DNA from: Acidobacteriota bacterium
Lineage (GTDB): Bacteria; Acidobacteriota; Vicinamibacteria; Vicinamibacterales; UBA823
DNA length: 12,295 nt
Assembly: GCA_003509065.1 (NCBI GenBank)
Contig: DODG01000243.1
Coordinates: forward strand, 1-12,295
Direction of reading: 5' to 3'
The position numbers and the translations under genes were made by a program. The notes under the pieces were generated by a model that saw only the letters and a list, made by a program, of their open reading frames with translations, searched no databases and was not told the origin of the DNA. Of the stretch, positions 1-8,362 are shown piece after piece (position 1 is the stretch's first letter; the number at the start of each line of letters is the position of its first letter).

Positions 1-141
1 GGTCCTCACCATACAAGTTTCAGCCAGGCTTTGCATTCCGAACACCTAGAAAATTTTGCTGAAATGGCAGGCATTCAACTCTTGGTGATCGACAATGACA
101 CGTCGGTGCGAGCTTTTAAGAGTGCCCTAAATAGGCGTTAA
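1..141 (+). CDS. araA: L-arabinose isomerase, C-terminal fragment (5' cut by window edge)
   Basis: Frame 1 is open from the first base to a TAA at 139-141 and gives 46 residues. The fragment begins G-P-H-H-T-S-F-S and continues through F-A-E-M-A-G-I and L-V-I-D-N-D-T to a final A-L-N-R-R. This matches the C-terminus of L-arabinose isomerases, where a (G)xHHTxFS block is followed by FAEM and VID(N/A)DT. One histidine of the HHT block belongs to the divalent-metal site of the family. The enzyme converts L-arabinose to L-ribulose in the cytoplasm. The fragment ends two or three dozen residues earlier than some family members, which carry a short extra tail. The symporter gene starts 8 nt downstream, so they are probably co-transcribed. 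The identification rests on a short segment recalled by eye, but its context (arabinofuranosidase and sugar symporter) agrees. Confidence 0.8.
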   Translation, partial: GPHHTSFSQALHSEHLENFAEMAGIQLLVIDNDTSVRAFKSALNRR

Positions 142-144
142 GGA
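140..144 (+). promoter_or_regulatory. Ribosome binding site of the symporter gene
   Basis: AAGGA overlaps the stop codon of the upstream gene and lies 5 nt before the ATG at 150. It supports that start and translational coupling of the isomerase and symporter genes. Confidence 0.6.
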
Positions 145-149
145 TTTCT

Positions 150-1922
150 ATGCACTGGTTGGATTGGGTAATCGTCACTTGCTACTTCGCTGGCCTGTTT
201 ATCTTGGTGTGGTGGTTAATTCGCAAGAACCAAGATACCGCAGACGACTACTTCCTCGCCGGACGTAACTTGAGTTGGTGGATCGTTGGGGCGTCAATTT
301 TCGCTTCGAACATCGGTTCCGAACATCTGGTTGGACTGGCTGGTTCTGGCGCCACCGACGGAGTCGCCATGGCGCATTACGAACTACATGCCTGGTGTCT
401 GCTCGTGCTGGGTTGGGTTCTTGCACCGTTCTACATGCGCTCACGCATCTTCACGATGCCAGAGTTTCTCGAAAAACGTTTTAGTCCAATCAATCGCTGG
501 GTCCTATCGCTAATCTCCCTGGTGGCGTACGTGCTCACAAAAATCGCCGTGGGTATTTTTGCCGGTGGCATCGTCTTCTCAGTTCTTTTACCAGAAATGC
601 GGCTCGGTCCCCTCGACAGCTTTTGGATCGGTTCGATTCTGGTGATAGCACTCACTGGTCTTTATACCGTACTCGGCGGCCTGCGCGCGGTCGCCTACAC
701 GGAAGCTGTCCAATCAGTCGTGCTTATCATTGGGTCTATCCTGGTCACTGTATTCGGACTCAATGCCCTCGGCGGCTGGAGTGTTCTTCGAGAGATCGCT
801 GGTTCGGAAATGTTCAACCTCTGGAAACCACTAGTTCCTGAAGGGGTCATCGGCACCTGGATGCCGGTCAAGGACGTCGACGTCACGGGTCGTGTCGTTC
901 GTCAAGCTTGGTATTTCAATGACAACTACCCTTGGTTGAGCATGCTGTTTTGTGCCCCGGTAGCAGGATTATGGTACTGGTGTACCGATCAATACATCGT
1001 CCAACGAACGCTTGGGGCACCAAATGAACAAGAAGCCCGAAGAGGAGCAATCTTTGCCGCATGCCTCAAGCTCCTTCCAGTTTTCATCTTCATTATTCCT
1101 GGCATGATCGCCTTCGCTCTCGCTACTAGCGGACGCTTACCAGAAATGCAGCAGGTTTTACTGGACGGGAACGGCGAGATTATTCGCGAAGAAGCCCAGA
1201 AGGCCTTTCCGTTATTGGTGGCAACAGTCCTGCCAGCTGGAGTCCGCGGCATCGTGGTAGCGGGACTCCTTGCAGCATTGATGAGTTCACTGGCTGGAGT
1301 CTTCAACGCATCTGCGACCCTCTTCACGATGGATTTCTATCGCAAATTACACCCAAGTGTGTCCGACCATCAATTGGTTTGGATTGGGCGACTCGCAACG
1401 ATCGTAATGGTTATTGTTGGATTGCTGTGGATTCCAGTTATACAGGGGGGGCGGGGGTTGTATGACTACCTACAGGGTGTGCAAGCCTATCTAGCACCGC
1501 CGATTTTCGTTGTCTTCTTTCTGGGAGTCTTCTTCAAACGCCTAAACGGCTCTGGTTGTCTGGCCTCGCTCGTCATCGGGTTCTTGCTCGGACTATTCCG
1601 TCTAGCAGTAGACACACCCGTCAAACTTGGATTGCCAGGTTTTGAAAACGGTTACGTTCAAGGTTCCTTCCTTTGGATTATTAACAACACGTTCTTCCAG
1701 TACTACAGCATCCTGATCCTGATCGTGTGTGTGGCGGCAATGGTCATCACGAGCTATCTGACAGATGAACCGGATTACGCAGCCATCAGCGGTTTAACCT
1801 ACGGGACGCTTACCGACGAACATCGTCGTAAATCACGTAGCAGTTGGAGCACCGGCGATGTTGTGGCGTCAGGAGCTGTGTTATTAGCGATAGTCATAGC
1901 GTATTTATACTTCACAGGATAG
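150..1922 (+). CDS. SGLT-type sodium/sugar symporter (SSS family)
   Basis: A 590-residue polytopic inner-membrane protein of the solute:sodium symporter family, with about 14 hydrophobic segments, expected to import a monosaccharide with Na+. Residues 51-68 (F-A-S-N-I-G-S-E-H-L...G-S-G-A) match the first core helix of sugar-type members. N54, H59 and E78 align by eye with the sugar-contacting N78, H83 and E102 of human SGLT1. The W-Y-W-C-T-D-Q block at 275-281 is nearly identical to the SGLT1 inner-gate helix and is followed by QRTLGA and a conserved PGMIAFAL. G176-G177-L-R-A with Y-T-E-A-V-Q is the family signature. The serines after M378 (MSSLAG, then FNASATLFTMDFY) correspond to the Na2-site helix. 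Location between an L-arabinose isomerase and a beta-L-arabinofuranosidase suggests L-arabinose as substrate. This is inference, since hexose specificity cannot be excluded from sequence. Confidence 0.92.
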   Translation: MHWLDWVIVTCYFAGLFILVWWLIRKNQDTADDYFLAGRNLSWWIVGASIFASNIGSEHLVGLAGSGATDGVAMAHYELHAWCLLVLGWVLAPFYMRSRIFTMPEFLEKRFSPINRWVLSLISLVAYVLTKIAVGIFAGGIVFSVLLPEMRLGPLDSFWIGSILVIALTGLYTVLGGLRAVAYTEAVQSVVLIIGSILVTVFGLNALGGWSVLREIAGSEMFNLWKPLVPEGVIGTWMPVKDVDVTGRVVRQAWYFNDNYPWLSMLFCAPVAGLWYWCTDQYIVQRTLGAPNEQEARRGAIFAACLKLLPVFIFIIPGMIAFALATSGRLPEMQQVLLDGNGEIIREEAQKAFPLLVATVLPAGVRGIVVAGLLAALMSSLAGVFNASATLFTMDFYRKLHPSVSDHQLVWIGRLATIVMVIVGLLWIPVIQGGRGLYDYLQGVQAYLAPPIFVVFFLGVFFKRLNGSGCLASLVIGFLLGLFRLAVDTPVKLGLPGFENGYVQGSFLWIINNTFFQYYSILILIVCVAAMVITSYLTDEPDYAAISGLTYGTLTDEHRRKSRSSWSTGDVVASGAVLLAIVIAYLYFTG

Positions 1923-1927
1923 GAAGG
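1921..1927 (+). promoter_or_regulatory. Probable ribosome binding site of the GH127-like gene
   Basis: AGGAAGG overlaps the TAG stop of the symporter gene, 13 nt before the ATG at 1941. The spacing is rather long but the match is strong, and no closer purine-rich motif exists. It supports coupled translation. Confidence 0.45.
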
Positions 1928-1940
1928 CTGCGCAGTCATT

Positions 1941-3941
1941 ATGAGTCCTCGACACCTGACCTCGATTACTTTTCCACTACTGCTGGTCATCACCCTCTTA
2001 ACCAGCTGTAGTTCTGAATCGCCCAACGAAGCGAACCTCCAGCTACCACCCCAGGGTACGTGGCGCATCCAACCCATAGACTATATGGCCGTGACGCTCG
2101 ACGACGAGTTCTGGCAGCCCAAGTTGGAGACAAACCGACAGGTCACGATCCCGCACATCATGCAACAGAATATCGAAACGGGCCGCATCGCAAATTTCAG
2201 ACGAGCTGCAGGTCTCGAAGAAGGTCGCTTTGAAGGTTACCGTTTCAATGACACCGACGTATATAAAACGATTGAAGCAGCGTCATACGCATTGGGACAA
2301 CAGTCAGACCCTGAACTGGCTGCGCAGGTTGATGAACTAATCGCGCTTATCGCAGCCGCGCAGGAAGACGATGGTTACCTCTTTCCCGCCCGTACAGCAG
2401 ATCCAGACCATCCTGCAGACGGCGTCGGCGAGAAACGTTGGATTCATGTCCACGGTAATAGTCACGAACTCTACGGTGCAGGCCACCTAATTGAGGCCGC
2501 GGTAGCGCATCACCGCGCTACTGGCAAGCGGACACTAATTGACGTAGCCATTCGTTTTGCTGATCTGATTGACAAGGAGTTCGGCCCCGAAGCCATTCGC
2601 GACGTTCCTGGTCACGAAGAAATTGAGCTTGCATTGGTAAAATTATTTGACGCCACTGGCGAGCAACGCTACCTAGAACTGGCTGCATTCTTTCTGGAAG
2701 AGCGTGGGCAACCTCATGACGGCGAAGATTATCCAACCGACCATGAACTGGCAAGGTACGATCACCCGATGTACCGTCAAGATCATGCACCGGTACGAGA
2801 CCAGCGCGAAGCCGTAGGCCACTCAGTTCGCGCAATGTACCTCTATACCGGCATGAGTGACGTGGCCGGTCGCACCAATATGCCCGGCTATACCGAAGCC
2901 CTGGAAGCGCTCTGGACAGACGTGGTCTCCTCAAAGATGTACTTAACTGGTGGAATTGGAGCGCAGGGGTCTTTGGAATCATTTGGTGAAGCCTATGAGT
3001 TGCCGAACGAAACCGCGTATGCGGAAACCTGTGCGGCAATTGGTCAGGACATGTGGAACCACCGACTGTTCCTGGCATCAGGCGATGGGCGTTACCTCGA
3101 CGTCATGGAACGTATTCTCTACAATGGCGTACTGTCTGGTGTTGCTGTCGATGGCGACACTTTTTTTTACACCAATCCCTTGCAATCCAGCGGTAATTAT
3201 CAGCGACAGGCCTACTACGAAGTGGCGTGCTGTCCGGCAAATCTCGCACGTCTGCTGGGGCAACTGCCGGGATTCATTTACGGGAAGCAGGACGACGCCG
3301 TGTTCGTGAATCTGTTCATCGGCAGCAAGCTCGAAATCGAGCAAGCGGGCAGTATCTTGCGGCTGACACAGGAAACTCGCTATCCGTGGGAGGGCGCGGT
3401 ACGGGTGCTGGTCGAACCCGCTGCACCCATAAGATTCAAGCTACACATTCGCATTCCTGGGTGGGCTCGAAACTTGCCGGTGCCGAGTGACTTGTACCGG
3501 TATGTAGAGGCTTCGACTCAATCAGTTATCCTCAAGGTCAACGGTGAACCAGTCCAGATTGAACTCAAAGCCGGCTTTGCAGTGCTTGACCGCACATGGA
3601 ACGCTGGAGACATCATTGATCTTGAGTTGCCCATGTTTCCACGCGGCGTGGAAACACACCCTGATGTCGCAGAAAACATCGGCAAGGTAGCAATCCAGCG
3701 AGGCCCGCTCGTTTACGCTATCGAAGCAGTGGACCATGGCGGCCAAGTGCTCGATCTCCTGTTACCTGAAGACGCTCACTTTACAACTGAGTTCCAACCA
3801 GAAACGCTCGGAGGAATTGTTGTCGTTCATGGAACTGTTTTACGCGAGGGTGCAGCAATTCCGCTGCTCGCCGTACCGTACTTTTCGTGGGCCAATCGAG
3901 GCAACGGCGAAATGGCCGTTTGGTTACCAACATCCAACTAA
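1941..3941 (+). CDS. Beta-L-arabinofuranosidase-like glycoside hydrolase (DUF1680; GH127/GH146), lipoprotein
   Basis: 666 residues, close to the 658 of the characterised Bifidobacterium longum HypBA1. Residues 1-22 are a signal peptide with hydrophobic core F-P-L-L-L-V-I-T-L-L and lipobox L-T-S-C; C23 would be lipidated, anchoring the protein to the membrane outside the cytoplasm. The catalytic fold is an (alpha/alpha) barrel followed by beta domains. The E-T-C motif (E362, C364) and the C-C-P-A-N motif (C430, C431) match the Glu, three-Cys zinc site of GH127, in which the first Cys of the CC pair is the nucleophile. Family members release L-arabinose from beta-L-arabinofuranosides by retaining hydrolysis. 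The preceding isomerase and symporter genes would handle the released sugar. DUF1680 also includes GH146 and uncharacterised clades with the same zinc residues, so substrate and linkage are inferred. The sulfatase gene follows after 26 nt. Confidence 0.88.
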   Translation: MSPRHLTSITFPLLLVITLLTSCSSESPNEANLQLPPQGTWRIQPIDYMAVTLDDEFWQPKLETNRQVTIPHIMQQNIETGRIANFRRAAGLEEGRFEGYRFNDTDVYKTIEAASYALGQQSDPELAAQVDELIALIAAAQEDDGYLFPARTADPDHPADGVGEKRWIHVHGNSHELYGAGHLIEAAVAHHRATGKRTLIDVAIRFADLIDKEFGPEAIRDVPGHEEIELALVKLFDATGEQRYLELAAFFLEERGQPHDGEDYPTDHELARYDHPMYRQDHAPVRDQREAVGHSVRAMYLYTGMSDVAGRTNMPGYTEALEALWTDVVSSKMYLTGGIGAQGSLESFGEAYELPNETAYAETCAAIGQDMWNHRLFLASGDGRYLDVMERILYNGVLSGVAVDGDTFFYTNPLQSSGNYQRQAYYEVACCPANLARLLGQLPGFIYGKQDDAVFVNLFIGSKLEIEQAGSILRLTQETRYPWEGAVRVLVEPAAPIRFKLHIRIPGWARNLPVPSDLYRYVEASTQSVILKVNGEPVQIELKAGFAVLDRTWNAGDIIDLELPMFPRGVETHPDVAENIGKVAIQRGPLVYAIEAVDHGGQVLDLLLPEDAHFTTEFQPETLGGIVVVHGTVLREGAAIPLLAVPYFSWANRGNGEMAVWLPTSN

Positions 3942-3958
3942 ATCTAAGGACTTGTAAC

Positions 3959-3963
3959 GGAGA
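3959..3963 (+). promoter_or_regulatory. Ribosome binding site fixing the sulfatase start
   Basis: GGAGA lies 4 nt before the ATG at 3968. It favours this ATG over the in-frame ATG at 3887, which sits inside the upstream gene and would put a long polar stretch ahead of the signal peptide. Confidence 0.6.
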
Positions 3964-3967
3964 AAGC

Positions 3968-5698
3968 ATGCATCACAAATCGAACGCACTTTTGATATTT
4001 AAGAAGTGGATTGCAGTCGCCTTGACCGTGATGTGCGTCGGTGTAATTACATTTGCATGTGCTGATATCACTAAGGTTCAGGAAGCAGAATCGTCGAAAC
4101 GTCCGAACATTGTGATCATCATGGCGGACGACATGGGGTTCTCTGACATTGGACCCTATGGCAGCGAGATCAACACACCGAATCTTGATCGACTGGCCGC
4201 TGGCGGTATTCGTTTCACTGAGTTCTACAATATGGCGCGCTGTGTTCCCACGCGTGCATCACTACTGACTGGACTCTATCCCCATCAGGCCGGCCTCGGT
4301 GATATGACGTACGATGCAGGAATTCCTGCATACCAAGGTGACATTAATGACCAGTCCGTCACTATAGCTCAGGTCCTGCAAGACTCCGGCTACGCCACCT
4401 ATATGTCTGGCAAGTGGCATGTAACCGCGCAAACCGGCTACTGGGCGACTGGGGAACGCGCACAGCGACCGTACCGCGAAGGATGGCACCCGGAACAAAC
4501 TTCTCAACACAACTGGCCGCGGCAGCGTGGCTTCGATCGCTTCTTCGGAACTATTGAAGGTGCGGGTAATTATTTTGCCCCTATAACACTCACTGAAAAC
4601 AACACCCCAATCGATATGGCGCCAGAGGATTTTTATTACACTGACGCGATCGGAAGTCACGCTGTCCAGTACGTGAAAGAACATCACAACGTAACTCCAG
4701 AACAACCCTTCTTTCTTTACGTTGCCTATACTGCACCGCACTGGCCGCTACACGCGTTGGAAGAAGATATTGAGAAATATCGTGGGATGTACGACGAAGG
4801 CTGGGAACCAGTACGGGTGGCACGGTATCAACGCCTACGGGAAATGGGACTTATCGATAACACGTGGCAACTCAGTCCACCAGACGAAACCGTCCCCGCC
4901 TGGGAGGACCTCACCGAACAAGAACGAATCTGGTACCGGCGAGCAATGGAAGTCTATGCGGCGCAGATCGATCGGATGGACCAGAATATTGGTCACCTGC
5001 TGGATGCACTAGGCGAAACCGGCCAACTGGAAAACACCCTGCTCCTCTTCTTAAGCGATAACGGAGGTTGTGATGAGGTCTTAACCGACGAGTGGCGCGG
5101 CATTTGGATGGCCCGCGAAACGCGTCAGGGCAATCCAGTGGTTGTTGGCAACGAGAACACTGGGGTACTGCCAGGCCCAGAAGCAACCTACATGAGTTAT
5201 GGCCCAGGATGGGCAAACGTGAGCAATACACCGTTGAGACAATACAAATGGTGGACACATCAGGGTGGTATCGTCGCACCTTTTATTGTTCACTGGCCTA
5301 GCAGAATCCCCGACGGAGGTCTTGTTCTGAGCGAGGTTGGCAGCGTGCTCGATCTAATGGCTACAGCTGTCGATGCCGCGAGTGCTACGTATCCGACGGA
5401 GTGGAAGGGCGTACCGATTCACCCAATGGAAGGCCGGAGCTTACTTCCCGCGTTTCATGGAAAACCTCTTCAGCCGGAGTCACTGTTTTGGGAACATGAA
5501 GGAAATCGAGCAGTACGATCGGAACGCTGGAAACTGGTCGCCACCCGCGGCGGCGATTGGGAACTCTATGATCTCAAGACTGACCGCAGTGAGCTCAATA
5601 ATCTCGCTGATCAACACTTAACAGAAAAAGGCGCCCTTATTGCTTTGTATAACACTTGGGCGAATCGTGTTGGGGTTTCAGAAGACCCTATTTATTAA
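3968..5698 (+). CDS. Exported type I (formylglycine) sulfatase, arylsulfatase family S1
   Basis: 576 residues from the chosen start, which follows a GGAGA site and leads directly into a signal peptide (K12-K13, then hydrophobic 14-30). A Cys at 31 in T-F-A-C could be a weak lipobox, so the product is either lipidated or secreted. The enzyme hydrolyses sulfate esters outside the cytoplasm. Key residues: metal-binding D54-D55 in A-D-D-M-G; C92-V-P-T-R, the C-x-P-x-R motif whose Cys is converted to formylglycine; K149 and H151 in G-K-W-H; D364-N365 in L-S-D-N-G-G. The C-terminal W-K-L-V and W-E-L-Y-D-L segments are typical of the family. A stretch around 270-290 with Y-D-E-G-W-E-P-V-R recalls AtsA-like arylsulfatases. 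It is last in the arabinose operon, so the likely substrate is a sulfated arabinose-containing glycan (inference). A formylglycine-generating or anSME maturase is needed and is not in the window. Confidence 0.93.
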   Translation: MHHKSNALLIFKKWIAVALTVMCVGVITFACADITKVQEAESSKRPNIVIIMADDMGFSDIGPYGSEINTPNLDRLAAGGIRFTEFYNMARCVPTRASLLTGLYPHQAGLGDMTYDAGIPAYQGDINDQSVTIAQVLQDSGYATYMSGKWHVTAQTGYWATGERAQRPYREGWHPEQTSQHNWPRQRGFDRFFGTIEGAGNYFAPITLTENNTPIDMAPEDFYYTDAIGSHAVQYVKEHHNVTPEQPFFLYVAYTAPHWPLHALEEDIEKYRGMYDEGWEPVRVARYQRLREMGLIDNTWQLSPPDETVPAWEDLTEQERIWYRRAMEVYAAQIDRMDQNIGHLLDALGETGQLENTLLLFLSDNGGCDEVLTDEWRGIWMARETRQGNPVVVGNENTGVLPGPEATYMSYGPGWANVSNTPLRQYKWWTHQGGIVAPFIVHWPSRIPDGGLVLSEVGSVLDLMATAVDAASATYPTEWKGVPIHPMEGRSLLPAFHGKPLQPESLFWEHEGNRAVRSERWKLVATRGGDWELYDLKTDRSELNNLADQHLTEKGALIALYNTWANRVGVSEDPIY

Positions 5699-5757
5699 CT
5701 AAATCTGAGACGCCACTACCTGTTTATTGCCCGCCCGAAAGAGCGAGTTAGACTTTG
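5699..5757. other. Convergent intergenic junction, no clear terminator
   Basis: These 59 bases separate the sulfatase stop from the livF stop on the opposite strand. I see no strong GC-rich hairpin followed by a T-run in either orientation. The short GC-rich patch near 5730 does not pair convincingly. Confidence 0.5.
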
Positions 5758-6462
5758 TCAGCCACCAAGATAGGCTTTTTTGACATGTTCGTTCTGGAAT
5801 AAATCCTTACTAGATCCTTCTAACACGACGCGCCCTGTTTCCAAGACGTAGCCGCGATCTGCAAGTCGAAGTGCCAATTCCGCATTTTGCTCATTGAGCA
5901 AAATAGTGGTCCCCCTTAAATGCAGTGCTCGAATAATTTCGGCAATCTGTTCTACAAGTATGGGGGCAAGTCCAAGTGACGGCTCATCAAGCATGAGTAG
6001 TCGTGGCCGCGCAAGTAACGCGCGACCAATAGCAAGCATCTGTTGTTCACCACCAGATAAATTGCCGGCTCGTTGATGAAAACGCTCTTTTAATATCGGA
6101 AAGAGATCGAAGACACGTGTCTTATCTGCCGTAATCTGGTCTTTATCGGATCGGCTATACGCTCCCATGTCGAGATTGTCACCGATGGTCATGTCGGGAA
6201 AGACTCGGCGGCCTTCAGGGCAGTGAACAAGACCTCGTCGCACAATTTCTGCGACTGACCTGCCGTCGATTCTCTGACCCAAAAACGTGATCTCTCCATG
6301 CCGAGGTTCTACCAAACCAGACAGCGTTTTAAGCACGGTCGATTTACCGGCACCATTGGCACCAATTAATGTGACAAGTTCCCCTTCATTCACATGCAAT
6401 GTCACATCTTTGAGAGCATGGACATTGCCGTAATAAACATCAACTTTCGATATTTGGAGCAT
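5758..6462 (-). CDS. livF: LivF-type ABC transporter ATP-binding protein
   Basis: 234 residues from the ATG at 6462, which gives the usual LivF N-terminus (M-L-Q-I-S-K-V-D-V-Y-Y-G) and length. An in-frame ATG at 6552 would add 30 residues and overlap the preceding gene by over 100 nt, so I rejected it. Walker A is G34-x-N-G-A-G-K-S-T42, the signature is L135-S-G-G-E-Q140, and Walker B ends in D159-E160-P. The segment normally carrying the switch histidine reads N-E-Q-N (190-193), as is common in LivF proteins, which usually have EQN there. This cytoplasmic ATPase pairs with the LivG domain encoded just upstream. The start overlaps the fused livM-livG stop by 23 nt, and a weak GGGAAAG lies ahead, consistent with coupling. 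Cargo cannot be read from the ATPase. Confidence 0.92.
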   Translation of the reverse strand: MLQISKVDVYYGNVHALKDVTLHVNEGELVTLIGANGAGKSTVLKTLSGLVEPRHGEITFLGQRIDGRSVAEIVRRGLVHCPEGRRVFPDMTIGDNLDMGAYSRSDKDQITADKTRVFDLFPILKERFHQRAGNLSGGEQQMLAIGRALLARPRLLMLDEPSLGLAPILVEQIAEIIRALHLRGTTILLNEQNAELALRLADRGYVLETGRVVLEGSSKDLFQNEHVKKAYLGG

Positions 6463-8362
6463 GCTCACTGCGCTTTCCCAAATAGGCTTCAATGACACGA
6501 TCGTCCGTGCGAATCTCGTCGGGGGATCCTTCAGCAATTTTTTTACCGTCATCTAACACAACAACCCGGTCGGAAATACCCATGACTAATTTCATGTCAT
6601 GTTCGACCAGCACGACAGTGATACCTTCATCACGTATCCAACCAATGAGGCTTATCAGATCGTTGACTTCAGCTGGATTTAAGCCTGCTGCTGGCTCGTC
6701 CAATAGCAGCAGCTGAGGCTGAGACGCAAGTGCAATGCCCAGTTCCAGTAAACGCTGACTCCCGTAAGGCAGTTTGCCTGCTCGAAGGGCTCCGTACGAT
6801 TTTAAACCAATAAATTCTAGAATGCAGTCGGCCACTACTTCGGCTTCTTGCTGAATTTGTCTTGATAAATCGCGACGAAACAGGCTGGTGTAGAGTGTGG
6901 CTTGTTCTGATCCCGTATGTGCCAAAACCAGATTGTCACGCACTGACACCTTCAGAAAAAGACTAGTTTGTTGAAAGGTGCGCACGATCCCCTGACGCGC
7001 CAGTTCATCCGGCTGGAGCTTATTAAGAATCTTGTCTTGATACCAGATCTTGCCAGACGTAATAGGCCCAAAACCGGTGATTGCATTTAGCATCGTTGTC
7101 TTGCCCGCCCCATTTGGCCCGATAATGGCAAGGACTTCACCAGCCTTCACCTCCAGATCAACACGCTCCACAGCATGAACGCCACCAAAATAGACGCACA
7201 GATCTTTGGAGACTAATAAAGATTCTGAACGATCACGAAGTCTCACCCTAGAACCGACATGATTGGAACGAGACAGATGAGAACCATCTGTGACAAAAGT
7301 ACCTGAAAGGGCTTTGTGTAATTCATTATTCAGAGTCAGTTTCCTCTCCGTCAGAACCTGTAACTCTGAGTCTGCGGTCGAGATAGCGTCTGTTTGCGGT
7401 CTTCGCTGCAGGCGATCCCTGATTAAACGCAGCGCCAGCCGATTCAACGTCGGAAAGATGCCGTCTGGCATGAATAACATGATGATCATGAGCAGCAAGC
7501 CGAAAATTGCCATGCGCCACTCTTGGGCGGTGCGCAAAAGTTCAGGCAGGACAGTAAAAAGAATCGCGCCAAGCACTGGTCCTGCCAAGGTTGCACGTCC
7601 ACCAGCAATGACCATCACTACAATCGTGATGGTTAAATCAAATACTAAGATCTCTGGGCCAAGAAATTGGAAGAAGTGCGCATAGAAGCTTCCCGCTAAA
7701 CCCATAATGAACGAGCTAAGCAAAGCCGCGAGCATCATGTACCGAAAGCTGGAAATACCAACAGACTGGGCTAACATTTCGTTCTCTCGAAGAGCGAGCA
7801 TACCTCGCCCGATCGTACTGTGCTCTATGCAGTACAGGCCGAAGAGTACCAGCGCAACGAGCAGTAAAATGAAATAGTAGTAAGGGAGGTATCCCGTGAA
7901 CCAAGGAGCCGGCGGAGGGATTGCAGCGATACCCATTGGGCCATTTGTTACTTCGATCCAGTTGAGAGCTACGAGCCGGAAACATTCAGCGAACCCAAGA
8001 GTGACCAAAACGAAATAAGCGGTTCGCAGTCTCAATGTCAACCGACCGATAATCCACCCGGCAACCGTCGCCGCTATACCAGCAGCCAAAAATGCAAGTA
8101 GAAACGAAACTTCGTATCGCGTGGTAAGAATCGCTGAAACGTAGGCTCCCAGACCATAGAAGGCGACAGGACCAAGCGATAACAGGCCAACTTTCATCAA
8201 AAGATTGTGAGCGGAGGCAAGCAAGATGAACACGCCTGCCTGGATTGCTAGTCGAACAACGAACTGATCGTCAACAACCTGCGGCGCTATCAATGCTACT
8301 GCAAGCACGACCAGCATTGAATACTGAATTGGTCTTATTACCTGTTCCTTTGGTCGTGTCAT
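6440..8362 (-). CDS. LivM-LivG fusion: ABC permease with C-terminal ATPase
   Basis: One uninterrupted 640-residue frame. Residues 1 to about 315 are a LivM-type permease with many hydrophobic segments and a cytoplasmic coupling loop around L-R-E-N-E-M-L-A-Q-S-V-G-I (191-203). Residues 316-381 are a polar, Arg- and Ser-rich linker. Residues 382-632 are a LivG-type ATPase: Walker A G415-P-N-G-A-G-K-T-T423, a signature in the variant form L531-P-Y-G-S-Q536, Walker B D555-E556, and switch H588 in V-E-H-D-M. Y-F-G-G-V-H-A-V after residue 390 is the usual LivG start. The inner-membrane product supplies one permease half and one ATPase of a HAAT-family importer, completed by LivH and LivF. The ATG overlaps the livH stop as ATGA, with GAGGGA (8371-8376) 8 nt ahead. 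LivM-LivG fusions are known in proteobacteria. The gene is intact. Confidence 0.93.
   Translation of the reverse strand: MTRPKEQVIRPIQYSMLVVLAVALIAPQVVDDQFVVRLAIQAGVFILLASAHNLLMKVGLLSLGPVAFYGLGAYVSAILTTRYEVSFLLAFLAAGIAATVAGWIIGRLTLRLRTAYFVLVTLGFAECFRLVALNWIEVTNGPMGIAAIPPPAPWFTGYLPYYYFILLLVALVLFGLYCIEHSTIGRGMLALRENEMLAQSVGISSFRYMMLAALLSSFIMGLAGSFYAHFFQFLGPEILVFDLTITIVVMVIAGGRATLAGPVLGAILFTVLPELLRTAQEWRMAIFGLLLMIIMLFMPDGIFPTLNRLALRLIRDRLQRRPQTDAISTADSELQVLTERKLTLNNELHKALSGTFVTDGSHLSRSNHVGSRVRLRDRSESLLVSKDLCVYFGGVHAVERVDLEVKAGEVLAIIGPNGAGKTTMLNAITGFGPITSGKIWYQDKILNKLQPDELARQGIVRTFQQTSLFLKVSVRDNLVLAHTGSEQATLYTSLFRRDLSRQIQQEAEVVADCILEFIGLKSYGALRAGKLPYGSQRLLELGIALASQPQLLLLDEPAAGLNPAEVNDLISLIGWIRDEGITVVLVEHDMKLVMGISDRVVVLDDGKKIAEGSPDEIRTDDRVIEAYLGKRSEHAPNIES

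Noticed and set aside
2518..3078. 186-codon open frame on the minus strand
   Set aside because: It is antisense to the GH127-like gene, whose frame has conserved zinc-site motifs. The predicted product is Arg-, Leu- and Pro-rich with no recognisable domain.
3887..3967. N-terminal extension of the sulfatase from an in-frame ATG at 3887
   Set aside because: It lies inside the 3' end of the GH127-like gene, gives a polar basic stretch before the signal peptide, and lacks the GGAGA site found ahead of the ATG at 3968.
4262..4741. 159-codon open frame on the minus strand
   Set aside because: It is antisense to the sulfatase core and has no recognisable domain or supporting start signal.
5699..5757. 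Bidirectional terminator between the converging operons
   Set aside because: The GC-rich patch near 5730 does not form a stable stem and no T-run follows in either direction.
6463..6552. Longer LivF start at 6552
   Set aside because: It would overlap the livM-livG coding region by over 100 nt and add 30 residues not found at the usual LivF N-terminus.
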